Positions 34,916 to 42,802 of a DNA stretch of 45,023 nt are shown here, one piece after another. The DNA lies in the NCBI GenBank assembly GCA_038246785.1, contig JBBRVP010000028.1, forward strand, positions 1-45,023, given 5' to 3'. The translations under genes were made by a program, and so were the position numbers. Source of the stretch: JBBRVP01 sp038246785 (GTDB lineage: Bacteria > Actinomycetota > Actinomycetes > Jiangellales > Jiangellaceae). Below the pieces are notes generated by a model. That model did not search any database. It saw only the letters and a program-made list of their open reading frames with translations, and was not told the origin of the DNA. Numbering within the stretch: position 1 is the first letter of the stretch; every line of letters begins with the position of its first letter.

Positions 34916-35797
34916 TCAGACCGACGTCAGCGTGGTGGTCCGAGCGGCGATGCCGACCACTCCCTGGCCGGGGCGGACCTGGAGCCCGAGGACGCCGGCC
35001 CGCCTGGAGATCTCCGAGCTTGACAGGTACCGGCCGGAGGCCAGGTCGTGCAGGAGGACGGCGGCCGACGTACGGCCGGTTGGGCTGACCCGGCCCTCCT
35101 GGGCGAGGCAGATCCCCACCGCGGTGGCGCCCAGCTCGGCGAGCCGGCGCAGCTCGGGAGACTCCGCCGCGGTCACCACCAGGGTGAGCCACGAGGCCGC
35201 GCCGACCGGCAGCTCGAACACCTGCGTGGCAGGATCCGCCGCGGAACCGGCGAGCAGCACGCCGTGAGGGTCGACGAGACCCACGGGCACGTTGCACACG
35301 GCCGAGACCGCCGCGACCAGCTCGTCTAGGCCACGGCCGGCGAGCAGCAGCTGGTTGAGCTCGGCCGAGGCCCGCTCCAGCAGTCGCAGCTGATCCAGCT
35401 CCTCCGTGATCAGGAGCGGGTGGGCGGCCTCGGTGACCTCGACGAACGGCACCACGCCGTGCAGCAGCACCAGCGGCAGGCCCTGCTGCACGGCGGTCTC
35501 ACGCAGCGCCGGTGGCGGCTGCGGGAAGGTGCGGCCCAGCTCCAGCACCAGCGCCGCGACCTTCCGCTGGGCGAGCGAGCGGACGTAGCCGGTGATCGCC
35601 TCGGTGGACATGCCGACCAGCCCGAGACCCGTTGTGAGCAGCACCTCGCCCCCCTTGAGCAGCGGGCCGATCTCGTAGATCTCCGAGGTGTGGATCCAGC
35701 GCACCGGACGCCGAGCCAGGTCGTCGCCGGCCACCACCTCGGGACGAGCGCTTTGCATCACGGGGAGGTCGAGCACGTCCTGGACGCTCATCGGCAT
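34916..35797 (-). CDS. PucR-type regulator, N-terminal part of a frameshifted gene
   Basis: The 293 residues hold the PucR N-terminal domain (SVQDVLDLPVMQSARPEVVA, VRWIHTSEIYEIGPLLKGGE, VLLTTGLGLVGMS, LPLVLLHGVVPFVEVTEA) and a GAF/GGDEF-like middle region (LLLAGRGLDELVAAVSAVCN, SSSEISRRAGVLGLQV). PucR-family proteins commonly regulate purine and related catabolic genes. The frame ends TTTLTSV-stop at 34916, exactly where the C-terminal part continues in another frame, so no HTH is present in this product alone. It is divergent from the BMP-type nucleoside transporter operon, which is the obvious target. The start is the first of two nearby ATGs (35797, 35791). Confidence 0.8.
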   Translation of the reverse strand: MPMSVQDVLDLPVMQSARPEVVAGDDLARRPVRWIHTSEIYEIGPLLKGGEVLLTTGLGLVGMSTEAITGYVRSLAQRKVAALVLELGRTFPQPPPALRETAVQQGLPLVLLHGVVPFVEVTEAAHPLLITEELDQLRLLERASAELNQLLLAGRGLDELVAAVSAVCNVPVGLVDPHGVLLAGSAADPATQVFELPVGAASWLTLVVTAAESPELRRLAELGATAVGICLAQEGRVSPTGRTSAAVLLHDLASGRYLSSSEISRRAGVLGLQVRPGQGVVGIAARTTTLTSV

Positions 35798-35939
35798 GCG
35801 GCCAGCATGCTCCGAGGGGCCGCGAGAGGGAGACGAAGTGACCTATCTGGGGCCGTCCGACGGTACGGTCTGTCTCTTGTCCGCGCGCCGCTCCTCCGGC
35901 TTCGATGTTCCTAGGCGTGCCGACGCGACGGAGGTTCCG
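35798..35939. promoter_or_regulatory. Divergent control region of PucR and transporter operon
   Basis: 142 bases between the oppositely oriented regulator gene and transporter operon; both promoters and any PucR operator must lie here. I cannot single out a -35/-10 pair. GGAGG at 35930-35934, five bases before ATG 35940, is a strong ribosome-binding site and fixes the start of the lipoprotein gene. Confidence 0.45.
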
Positions 35940-37037
35940 ATGCACCGACGCTTCACCACCCCAGCCACTCGCCGGAACTGCGGCCGGCGGCGCAGCGTCG
36001 CCGTGGCGGCCGGTGTCGCGGCGCTCGCCCTCCTCGCCGCCTGCGGTGGGACGACCGGCACCGAGGCGGCCAGCACCCCCAGCGGCAGTGCTACTGCCGC
36101 GGGCGGCAAGCCGCTGATCTACGGCGTCTTCGCCACCCCCCTCGAGGAGCCGTGGGACGGCGCGATCCACGCCGCGCTCACCCAGGCCGCGGCCGACGGT
36201 GAGATCGAGTACAAGCACGTCGACAACCTCAGCACCTCAGACGCGATGGAGCGTGGGCTGCGCGACATCGCCACCAACGAGAAGCCGGACGCGATCATGG
36301 GCGATGCCTTCGCGGCCGAGGAGGCGGTCCGCAAGGTGGCCGGCGAGTTCCCCGACATCCCGTTCGCCTTCGGCTCCGGCGAGAAGGCCGCACCACCGAA
36401 CATGAGCGTTTTCGACAACTGGCTGCAGGACCCGGCCTACCTGTCCGGGATGCTCGCCGGCGGCATGACCAAGAGCAACGTCATCGGTGTCGTCGGCGCC
36501 ATGCCGATCCCCGAGGTGAACCGCATCGTCAACGCGTTCGTGAAGGGCGTCGCGGGCACCAACCCGAAGGCCACCGTCAAGGTGTCGTTCATCAACTCCT
36601 TCTTCGACCCGGCGGCAGCGAAGCAGGCGGCCAAAGCGCAGATCGCGGCCGGCGCCGATGTGCTCTTCGCGGAGCGCGACGGGGTGATCGCCGCAGCCAA
36701 GGAGGCGGGCATCCCGGTCATCGGCATGATGGTCGACCAGCGGGCGGAGGCACCGCAGAACGTCGTCACCTCGCTGGTCTGGAACATGCGGCCCACCGTC
36801 GAGGCGGTGATCAAACAGGCGAAGAACGGCCCGGAAGCCGTCGACCTCGGCCAGTACTCGTTCATGAAGGCAGGGGGCAGCGAGCTCGCCCCGCTCAACA
36901 ACGCCGTCACGGGTGGGATCCCGCCGGATGTGGTGACGAAGGTCGACCAAGAGAAGCAGGCCATCATGGACGGCTCGTTCACGACTCCCGTAGACGAGTC
37001 GGCTCCCGCCGGATCCATCGACGTCTCCAAGCAGTGA
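35940..37037 (+). CDS. BMP-family ABC transporter substrate-binding lipoprotein
   Basis: A 365-residue lipoprotein. The signal region has a basic n-region (RRNCGRRRS), a hydrophobic core and the lipobox LLAACGG with Cys35 as the lipidated residue. The mature part follows the Bmp/Med (PnrA-like) fold of purine-nucleoside-binding proteins: YGVFATPLEEPWDGAIHAAL, YLSGMLAGGMTKSNVIGVVG, VNRIVNAFVKGVAGTNPKA, VSFINSFFDPAAAKQAAKAQ and VLFAERDGVIAAAKEAGIPV. It captures a nucleoside or nucleobase outside the membrane and hands it to the permeases encoded downstream. The next gene starts within its stop (GTGA). Confidence 0.9.
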   Translation: MHRRFTTPATRRNCGRRRSVAVAAGVAALALLAACGGTTGTEAASTPSGSATAAGGKPLIYGVFATPLEEPWDGAIHAALTQAAADGEIEYKHVDNLSTSDAMERGLRDIATNEKPDAIMGDAFAAEEAVRKVAGEFPDIPFAFGSGEKAAPPNMSVFDNWLQDPAYLSGMLAGGMTKSNVIGVVGAMPIPEVNRIVNAFVKGVAGTNPKATVKVSFINSFFDPAAAKQAAKAQIAAGADVLFAERDGVIAAAKEAGIPVIGMMVDQRAEAPQNVVTSLVWNMRPTVEAVIKQAKNGPEAVDLGQYSFMKAGGSELAPLNNAVTGGIPPDVVTKVDQEKQAIMDGSFTTPVDESAPAGSIDVSKQ

Positions 37038-38590
37038 CCGATCCGCAGCCACTGCTCGAGCTCTCCGGCATCACCAAGCGCTTCGGCGACCTCGTCGCCA
37101 ACGACTCGGTGAGTCTCTCGGTGGCTCGCGGCGAGGTCGTGGCCATGCTCGGTGAGAACGGGGCCGGGAAGTCGACACTGATGGAGATCGTCTACGGTCT
37201 CGTCCGCCCGGATCTCGGCAGCATCCGCATGGACGGGCAGCCGGTCGACATCGGTTCACCGCGCGACGCGATGGCTGCGGGGATCGGCATGGTCACCCAG
37301 GAGTTCTCGCTCGTGGAGACGATGACCGTCACCGAGAACGTCGCGCTGTCATCGGTCGGCCTCGGGCGTGTCGACCGGCGGGCGGCCCAGCAACGTGTCC
37401 TGGCCGTCATGGAGCGCCTCGGCGTGCACATCGAGCCGGAGCGGGTGATCGGCACGCTCTCGATCGGCGAGCGTCAGCGGGTCGAGATCGTCAAGGCGCT
37501 CTTCCACGACTGCCGGGTGCTGATCCTCGACGAGCCGACAGCGGTCCTCACGCCGCAGGACATCAGGGCGCTGTTCGCGACCGTCGTGCGGCTCACGAGC
37601 AGCGGCCTGGGCGTCCTGTTCGTGTCCCACAAGCTGCGTGAGGTCGCGGAGATCTCCGACCGTGTCGTGGTGCTGCGTCGTGGCTCGCTCGTCGGTGAAC
37701 GGGTTACGGCCAGGGTCAGCAGCGGCGAGCTCGCGGCGCTGATGATGGGTGTGGCCGACCCGTTGCCCGAAGGCGGCGCGGAGGCGGCCCTGGGCCTCGA
37801 GGTCGCCGAAGCCGAGGGGAGCGTGTTCCCGGCCCGTACGGCGGATCGGCCGGCCGCCCTCTCCCTGGACACGGTGACCCTCGCCCAGCCCGGCCGGCCC
37901 GCGCTGGACCGGGTGACGCTGCGCGTCTCGGCCGGGGAGATCGTGGGGCTGGCCGGGATCAGCGGCAACGGCCAGACCGAGCTGATGCAGGTCCTTGCCG
38001 GAGCCGAGCGGCCGACCGCCGGACGGATCACGGTGGACGGCGTCGACGTCACGAGCGCAGACATCGCCGGCCGACTCGAGGCAGGACTCGGCCGGTTGAC
38101 CGAGGACCGGCGCGGAAGCGTCGTGCCGGCGATGAGCGTCGAGCACAACCTCGTGCTCGAGGACCTGCGTTCCTTCACTCGCCGCGGCGTGCTGGACAGG
38201 GCAGCGGTCCGCTCCCACGCCGAGGTCATGATCGAGCGCTTCGACATCCGCGCCGCACCGACCGACGCCGTCTCCACGCTGTCCGGCGGCAACATCCAGA
38301 AGGTCTTGCTGGCCCGGGCTCTGGCGCGGCGCCCGCGGATCCTCGTGGCCGCCCAACCGACGCGCGGCCTCGACATCGGTGCCTATCGCTACGTCCACAC
38401 GCGCCTGCACGAGCTGCGGGACGGGGGGGCCGGGGTGCTCGTCATCTCCGAGGACCTCGATGAGCTGCGCAGCCTCAGCAACCGCATCGCGGTGCTCTTC
38501 CGCGGAAGGATCGTGGGGGAGGTCCCCGTGGCGAGCGCCACGAGCGGCCGGCTCGGCGCGATGATGGCCGGCGAGGGGCTCGCGGCATGA
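37034..38590 (+). CDS. ABC transporter ATPase (two NBDs), nucleoside/nucleobase type
   Basis: A 518-residue protein with two nucleotide-binding domains, as in sugar and nucleoside importers (RbsA/NupO-like). NBD1: Walker A GENGAGKST (40-48), Q-loop VTQEFSLVETMTV, signature LSIGERQ (142-148), Walker B VLILDEPTA (162-170). NBD2: a degenerate Walker A GISGNGQTEL, signature LSGGNIQKV and Walker B-like ILVAAQPTRGLD; the missing GKS/T lysine and the acidic residue are usual for the second half of this family, so only one composite site should hydrolyse ATP. It starts with GTG overlapping the lipoprotein stop and overlaps the first permease gene (ATGA). Confidence 0.92.
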   Translation: MTDPQPLLELSGITKRFGDLVANDSVSLSVARGEVVAMLGENGAGKSTLMEIVYGLVRPDLGSIRMDGQPVDIGSPRDAMAAGIGMVTQEFSLVETMTVTENVALSSVGLGRVDRRAAQQRVLAVMERLGVHIEPERVIGTLSIGERQRVEIVKALFHDCRVLILDEPTAVLTPQDIRALFATVVRLTSSGLGVLFVSHKLREVAEISDRVVVLRRGSLVGERVTARVSSGELAALMMGVADPLPEGGAEAALGLEVAEAEGSVFPARTADRPAALSLDTVTLAQPGRPALDRVTLRVSAGEIVGLAGISGNGQTELMQVLAGAERPTAGRITVDGVDVTSADIAGRLEAGLGRLTEDRRGSVVPAMSVEHNLVLEDLRSFTRRGVLDRAAVRSHAEVMIERFDIRAAPTDAVSTLSGGNIQKVLLARALARRPRILVAAQPTRGLDIGAYRYVHTRLHELRDGGAGVLVISEDLDELRSLSNRIAVLFRGRIVGEVPVASATSGRLGAMMAGEGLAA

Positions 38591-39678
38591 GGCTGGTGCT
38601 GCGTGGTCGTGAACCCCGCTGGGCGGCTCCGCTAGCCGTGCTGCTGGCCGTGCTCACCACCACCGCGCTGACCGCGATCCCGATCAGGCTGGCCGGCGCC
38701 AATCCGGAGGCGGCGTTCCGGCGATACCTGCTCACCCCTCTCAGCTCGGCGGCCGGCGTCGACGAAGTGCTGCTCGCCGCGACACCGCTGCTCTTCACCG
38801 GGATCGCCGTGGCCATCGCGTTCCGCGCGGGCTACTGGAACATCGGCGCGGAGGGGCAGTTCCTGGCCGGCACGGTCGCGACGACCGCGCTGGCGCTGAG
38901 CCTGCCCGACCTTCCGGCCGCCGCCGCGCTCCCGCTGGGCATGGCCGCCGGTGGGCTGGGTGGGCTGGCGTGGGCGGCGCTGCCGGCCTGGCTGAAAAGA
39001 CGCGGCGACATCGACGAGGTCGTGACGACCCTGCTGCTCAACCCGGTCGCCCTGCTCGTGGTCCAGGGACTGCTGAACGGGCCGTGGCGCAACTCCAGCA
39101 GCGGCTTCACCGACTCGGACCGGTTCGGCACCGGCTACGACCTGCCGGCGCTGCTCCCCGGAAGCCGGGTGCACTGGGGATTCGGGATCGCCGTCGTCGT
39201 CATCGCTGCCACGTGGTTCGTGCTCGGAAGGACCTCGGTCGGCCTCCAGCTGCGCGCGATCGGGATGGCGCCCCAGGCGGCTGCGTTCAGCGGCATCCCG
39301 GTCGGCCGGCTGCGCTTCCGCGCTGCTCTGGTCTCGGGTGGGGTCGCCGGACTCGGCGGCGCTTCCCAGGTGATGGGCGTGCAGCACCAGCTCACCCAGG
39401 GCATCTCGAACAACTACGGCTACACCGGCGTGATCGTCGCCACGCTCGGCGGGCTGACCGCACTCGGAGTCGCGCTGGTCGCCGGTCTGCTCGGGGACAT
39501 CTCCGTCGGCGCCGAGAACGTCTCGCTGGTGCTGCAGGTCCCGCCGCAGCTCGGGGCAATCTTCAGCTCACTTCTCCTGCTGATGGTGTTGTCGGCGATG
39601 ACACTGCGGCGGTACCGCATCCAGTGGGCGAGGTCTCCGCGGCGACGAACCACGGCGCCGGTACGGAGCGGCGGATGA
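38587..39678 (+). CDS. ABC transporter permease 1 (BMP/nucleoside family)
   Basis: A 363-residue integral membrane protein of the BPD_transp_2 family. Hydrophobic segments include LAVLLAVLTTTALTAIPI, LLFTGIAVAIAFRAGYWNIG, VVVIAATWFVLG and LLLLMVLSAMTLR. The loop FRAGYWNIGAEGQFLAGTVA is the characteristic N-I-G-x-E-G-Q motif that contacts the ATPase, shared with ribose and nucleoside permeases. It overlaps the ATPase gene and the second permease gene by 4 bases each, so the transporter should be made in fixed proportions. Confidence 0.92.
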   Translation: MRLVLRGREPRWAAPLAVLLAVLTTTALTAIPIRLAGANPEAAFRRYLLTPLSSAAGVDEVLLAATPLLFTGIAVAIAFRAGYWNIGAEGQFLAGTVATTALALSLPDLPAAAALPLGMAAGGLGGLAWAALPAWLKRRGDIDEVVTTLLLNPVALLVVQGLLNGPWRNSSSGFTDSDRFGTGYDLPALLPGSRVHWGFGIAVVVIAATWFVLGRTSVGLQLRAIGMAPQAAAFSGIPVGRLRFRAALVSGGVAGLGGASQVMGVQHQLTQGISNNYGYTGVIVATLGGLTALGVALVAGLLGDISVGAENVSLVLQVPPQLGAIFSSLLLLMVLSAMTLRRYRIQWARSPRRRTTAPVRSGG

Positions 39679-40574
39679 GCCTCAACGTCGTCGCGCTGCT
39701 CAGCGCGACGCTCACCATCGCGACTCCCCTCGTCTGGGCAGGTATCGGCGAGGCAGTCGTGGAGCGGACCGGGGTCCTCAACCTGGGCATCGAAGGCACG
39801 ATGTACCTGGGGGCCTTCACCGGATTCATCGTCGCCCTGAGAGCTGGGTCGCCGTGGCTCGGCCTGCTGGCGGCCATCGCCTCGGGCGTGCTCGCTGGGC
39901 TGGTGATGGGCCTGTTGACCGTCACCTTGGGTCTGAACCAGCACGTCTCAGGGATCGGCTTGACGTTGCTGCTGATCGCGTCGTGCGAGTTCACGTTCCG
40001 GCTGCTCTACACGGGCCAGCGGCCCACGCTGCCGCACAAGTTCCAGGTGTGGCTGGCCGATGTACCGGTGCTCGACCAGCACTGGCTGACCTACGTTGCG
40101 TTCCTCGTGCTCGCCCCCGGCTCCTGGTGGGTGCTGCGCTCAACGGGAATGGGCTACCGGGTACACGCCGTGGGCGAGAGCTTCGAGGCCGCCGACGTCG
40201 CCGGGATCTCGGTGAGCACGACTCGCTACGTCGCGCTGATGGTCGGCGGCGCTTTCATGGCGGTCGGCGGTGCCTTTCTGACGCTCGCGGTGCTCGGCAG
40301 CTTCGCCCTCGACATCATCAGCGGCCGGGGCTGGGTGTGCATCGCGCTGGTGATCTTCGCGCGGTGGCGGGTCTGGCCGGTCGTCTACGGCGCGCTGATC
40401 TTCGCCGTGACCGACGCTCTGCAGTTGCAGCTGGCGATCACCAGCGCGTTCAGCTCCGTACCGAGAGAGCTCATGCTCGCGCTGCCGTACCTCGCGGTCA
40501 TCTCGGCGCTGGCCGTGTGGGGACGTCGGGTCCACTACCCGGCGTCCTACCTCAAGGCGTATCGACGTGGCTGA
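39675..40574 (+). CDS. ABC transporter permease 2 (BMP/nucleoside family)
   Basis: A 299-residue membrane protein starting at the ATG within the ATGA overlap at 39675 (MSLNVVALLSATLTIATPLV). The coupling motif ERTGVLNLGIEGTMYLGAF (N-L-G-x-E-G) near residue 30 is the family hallmark; YRVHAVGESFEAADVAGISV is the second conserved cytoplasmic loop. About eight membrane segments are apparent. Together with permease 1 it forms the channel of the nucleoside/nucleobase importer. A longer open frame upstream is a shadow of permease 1. The deaminase gene follows 18 bases downstream and is probably cotranscribed. Confidence 0.92.
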   Translation: MSLNVVALLSATLTIATPLVWAGIGEAVVERTGVLNLGIEGTMYLGAFTGFIVALRAGSPWLGLLAAIASGVLAGLVMGLLTVTLGLNQHVSGIGLTLLLIASCEFTFRLLYTGQRPTLPHKFQVWLADVPVLDQHWLTYVAFLVLAPGSWWVLRSTGMGYRVHAVGESFEAADVAGISVSTTRYVALMVGGAFMAVGGAFLTLAVLGSFALDIISGRGWVCIALVIFARWRVWPVVYGALIFAVTDALQLQLAITSAFSSVPRELMLALPYLAVISALAVWGRRVHYPASYLKAYRRG

Positions 40575-40592
40575 GCACGGAAGGGGACCCGG

Positions 40593-41042
40593 ATGACCGA
40601 CGAGGAGCTGCTCGCGGCCGCGGTCGCGCAGGCCCGCACAGGGCTCTCGGAGGGCGGGATCCCGATCGGTGCCGCGCTCGCCTGCCGGGGCGAGCTGCTG
40701 GGGGCCGGGCGCAACCGGCGGGTGCAGCTGCGCAGCGCGATCCGCCATGGCGAGACCGACTGCCTGGAGAACGCCGGCCGCCAGCCGGCCTCGGTGTATG
40801 CCGACTCGACCATCGCCACCACGCTGTCCCCGTGCGACATGTGCAGCGGGGCGATCCTGCTCTACGGCATCCCGCGGGTCGTCGTCGGCGAGCACACCAC
40901 CTTTCTCGGAGCCGAGGACTACCTGCGCTCACGAGGCGTCGAGGTCACCGTCGTCGACGACGCGGAGTGCGTCGCGATGATGCGGGAGTTCATCGCAGGG
41001 AACGCGGAGCTCTGGTACGAGGACATCGGCCGTCCGAGCTGA
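40593..41042 (+). CDS. Cytosine-deaminase-like zinc nucleobase deaminase
   Basis: A 149-residue cytidine/deoxycytidylate-deaminase-fold enzyme. Zinc ligands and catalytic Glu are plain: His52-x-Glu54 in RHGETDCLENAGRQ and Cys81/Cys84 in SPCDMCSGAIL. The HGE-x3-LENAGR and SPCxMCxGAI combination is closest to the fungal FCY1-type cytosine deaminase subfamily, so cytosine to uracil (or a related nucleobase) is the likely reaction; guanine deaminase and other purine targets are possible. GGAAGGGG precedes the ATG by 6 bases. Cotranscription with the importer supports uptake followed by deamination of a nucleobase. Confidence 0.88.
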   Translation: MTDEELLAAAVAQARTGLSEGGIPIGAALACRGELLGAGRNRRVQLRSAIRHGETDCLENAGRQPASVYADSTIATTLSPCDMCSGAILLYGIPRVVVGEHTTFLGAEDYLRSRGVEVTVVDDAECVAMMREFIAGNAELWYEDIGRPS

Positions 41043-41115
41043 CCGCCATGCCGCCGCCGAGACGATCCCGGCATCTGCCGCTGCCGGAGGGCCATCCGCG
41101 TACCGTGGAGGCCCC

Positions 41116-41973
41116 GTGACCGACTCCCGCGCGCTACGGCTGCGGGCAGACTGCTCCCGATGCGTGGCCCTGTGCTGCGTCGCGCCGGCGCTCGTCCGCT
41201 CCGCGGACTTCGCGATCGACAAGCCGGCGGGGCGACCGTGCCCGCACCTGGGTGCCGGCTTCCGCTGTGAGATCCATCAGCGGCTGCGCCCCGAAGGATT
41301 CCCGGGCTGCGCGGCGTTCGACTGCTTCGGAGCCGGCCAGCGGGTCACCCAGGAGAGGTTCGGTCAGCGCGACTGGCGAGGTTCGCCGGAGGTCGCCCGG
41401 GAGATGTTCGCGGCGTACGAGGTCATGCGGGCGCTGCACGAGCTGATCTGGTACCTCACCGAAGCCGTCGCCGTGGCGCCGGACGCAGCCCTGGTCGAGG
41501 AGCTGGGCGCTGCTCTCGCCGAGACGGAAGGGCTGGCCGAGCAGCGGTCCGAGGCGCTGCTGCACACGGATGTGTCCGGCCAGCGCGGCGCAGTCGCGGC
41601 ACTGTTGCGCCGCACGAGCCAACTCGTACGGGCCGCCGCAGTGAGCCGACCGCGCACCGGGCCGATCTCCCGGGCCGATCTCTCGGGGCGAGACCTCGTG
41701 GGCGCCGACCTCCGCGGTGCCGACCTGCGCGCCGCGTCGCTCCGCGGCGCGCTGCTGATCGGTGCCGATCTGCGGGGGGCCGACCTGGACCTGGCCGACC
41801 TGCTCGGTGCCGACCTGCGGGGCGCCGACCTGCGAGGGGCGGATGCCACCACGAGCCTGTTCCTCACGCAGTCGCAGGCCGGCAGCGCCGAGGGCGATGA
41901 GGGTACGCGGCTGCCGCTGCGGCTCCTCCGCCCGGACCACTGGACGTCGCCGCGGCGCCGCCGCCTTCCGTGA
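41116..41973 (+). CDS. YkgJ-like Cys cluster fused to pentapeptide repeats
   Basis: A 285-residue protein from GTG 41116 (GGAG five bases upstream). The N-terminal ~75 residues carry a Cys cluster, CSRCVALCC then RCEIHQRLRPEGFPGCAAFDC, matching the C-x2-C-x3-CC ... C-x-IH-x2-RP-x-C-x2-F-x-C layout of YkgJ-type zinc- or iron-chelating proteins. Residues ~80-185 are helical. Residues ~190-245 are pentapeptide repeats (ADLSGRDLVGADLRGADLRA, LLIGADLRGADLDLADLLGA), a right-handed beta-helix of about two to three turns, short for the family. The function is unknown; a metal-sensing or assembly protein is possible. It is monocistronic or loosely linked to the upstream deaminase. Confidence 0.8.
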   Translation: MTDSRALRLRADCSRCVALCCVAPALVRSADFAIDKPAGRPCPHLGAGFRCEIHQRLRPEGFPGCAAFDCFGAGQRVTQERFGQRDWRGSPEVAREMFAAYEVMRALHELIWYLTEAVAVAPDAALVEELGAALAETEGLAEQRSEALLHTDVSGQRGAVAALLRRTSQLVRAAAVSRPRTGPISRADLSGRDLVGADLRGADLRAASLRGALLIGADLRGADLDLADLLGADLRGADLRGADATTSLFLTQSQAGSAEGDEGTRLPLRLLRPDHWTSPRRRRLP

Positions 41974-42036
41974 AGGTCGACCCCTGTGTGACCCTGGACG
42001 GGAGCAAGCCCCCGGTGAGTCGGGAGCACAGCCGAG

Positions 42037-42708
42037 GTGAGTCCGAGGTGGGACGTGTGCAGCTACTGTGGATGCCGGGCGCTGGAGCCGATCGCGCGGC
42101 TGACCGACGAGCACGAGCAGATCCAGAACCTCTGCGGTGAGGTGGCTCGCCGCGTCGAGCAGGGGGAGCACGCCGCAGCGGTGGCCCTCGCCGAGCAGCT
42201 ACGCGAGCGGCTGCGCGTCCACGACGCCATCGAGGAGCGCTCCGTCTATCCGGCGATGGCACGGCTCCCCGAGTACGCCGACAAGGTCGGGACGCTCTTC
42301 GACGAGCACGACGACGTCGACTCGGTGCTGGACGCCGCATTGTCCGCGGCGTCGAGCGACGGTGCGTCGAGTGTCGACTGGGCGCCGGTGCTAGCAACGT
42401 TCGACGTCCTCGTCGAGCACATCCAGCACGAGGAGAACGGCGTGTTCCCCGCCGCCGCAATAGCTCTGGACGCCGCCGATTGGGAGCATGCCCAGCGGGT
42501 GCGCGCCGAGGTGACTCGCAGCGACGCCGTCGAGGCGCTGCAGCGGTGGCAGGACTGCGGGGGCGTCTGGCGGGTCGTCGCCCGCTCCGCTGCAGGGGTC
42601 ACCGTGGCCCTGTGCCGCTGTGACGCGGGCGAGGAGGTTGACCGGATCACGTCCCACGATCCCGCGCTGCCGGCGTTTCTGGCCGGCCGCACGAGCAGCG
42701 AGGACTGA
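42037..42708 (+). CDS. Hemerythrin-domain protein
   Basis: A 223-residue protein. The four-helix hemerythrin/HHE pattern is visible: LTDEHEQIQNLCGEV, LRVHDAIEERSVYPAM (H...E..YP), LFDEHDDVDSVLDAA and LVEHIQHEENGVFPAA, giving His/Glu/Asp ligands for a di-iron site. It starts with a short Cys segment (DVCSYCGCRALEPIA), seen in actinobacterial hemerythrins. The last ~55 residues (GVWRVVARSAAGVTVALCRC, GEEVDRITSHDPALPAFLAG) form a small separate C-terminal domain that also occurs alone in actinobacteria; its role is unknown. Binding of O2 or NO, or iron sensing, is the family-based expectation. Start GTG 42037 is the best guess. Confidence 0.85.
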   Translation: MSPRWDVCSYCGCRALEPIARLTDEHEQIQNLCGEVARRVEQGEHAAAVALAEQLRERLRVHDAIEERSVYPAMARLPEYADKVGTLFDEHDDVDSVLDAALSAASSDGASSVDWAPVLATFDVLVEHIQHEENGVFPAAAIALDAADWEHAQRVRAEVTRSDAVEALQRWQDCGGVWRVVARSAAGVTVALCRCDAGEEVDRITSHDPALPAFLAGRTSSED

Positions 42709-42741
42709 CCCCGGCGATTCCGCTCGGGCGGTGCGGCGGAC

Positions 42742-42773
42742 GCCGGTCTCAATCGCGGCGCTCGCCGACCGGC
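42742..42773. terminator. Candidate bidirectional terminator hairpin
   Basis: A perfect 7-bp inverted repeat, GCCGGTC (42742-42748) and GACCGGC (42767-42773), with an 18-base loop, sits in the 94-base gap between the convergent hemerythrin and oxidoreductase genes. No U-tract. Confidence 0.35.
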
Positions 42774-42802
42774 AGCGACGGGCAGGCGTGGGTCTGTTGA
42801 CC

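Noticed and set aside
35940..36050. Twin-arginine signal on the BMP protein (GRRRSVAVAAG)
   Set aside because: The lipobox LAAC at Cys35 and family precedent favour a Sec lipoprotein; the Arg run is only a basic n-region.
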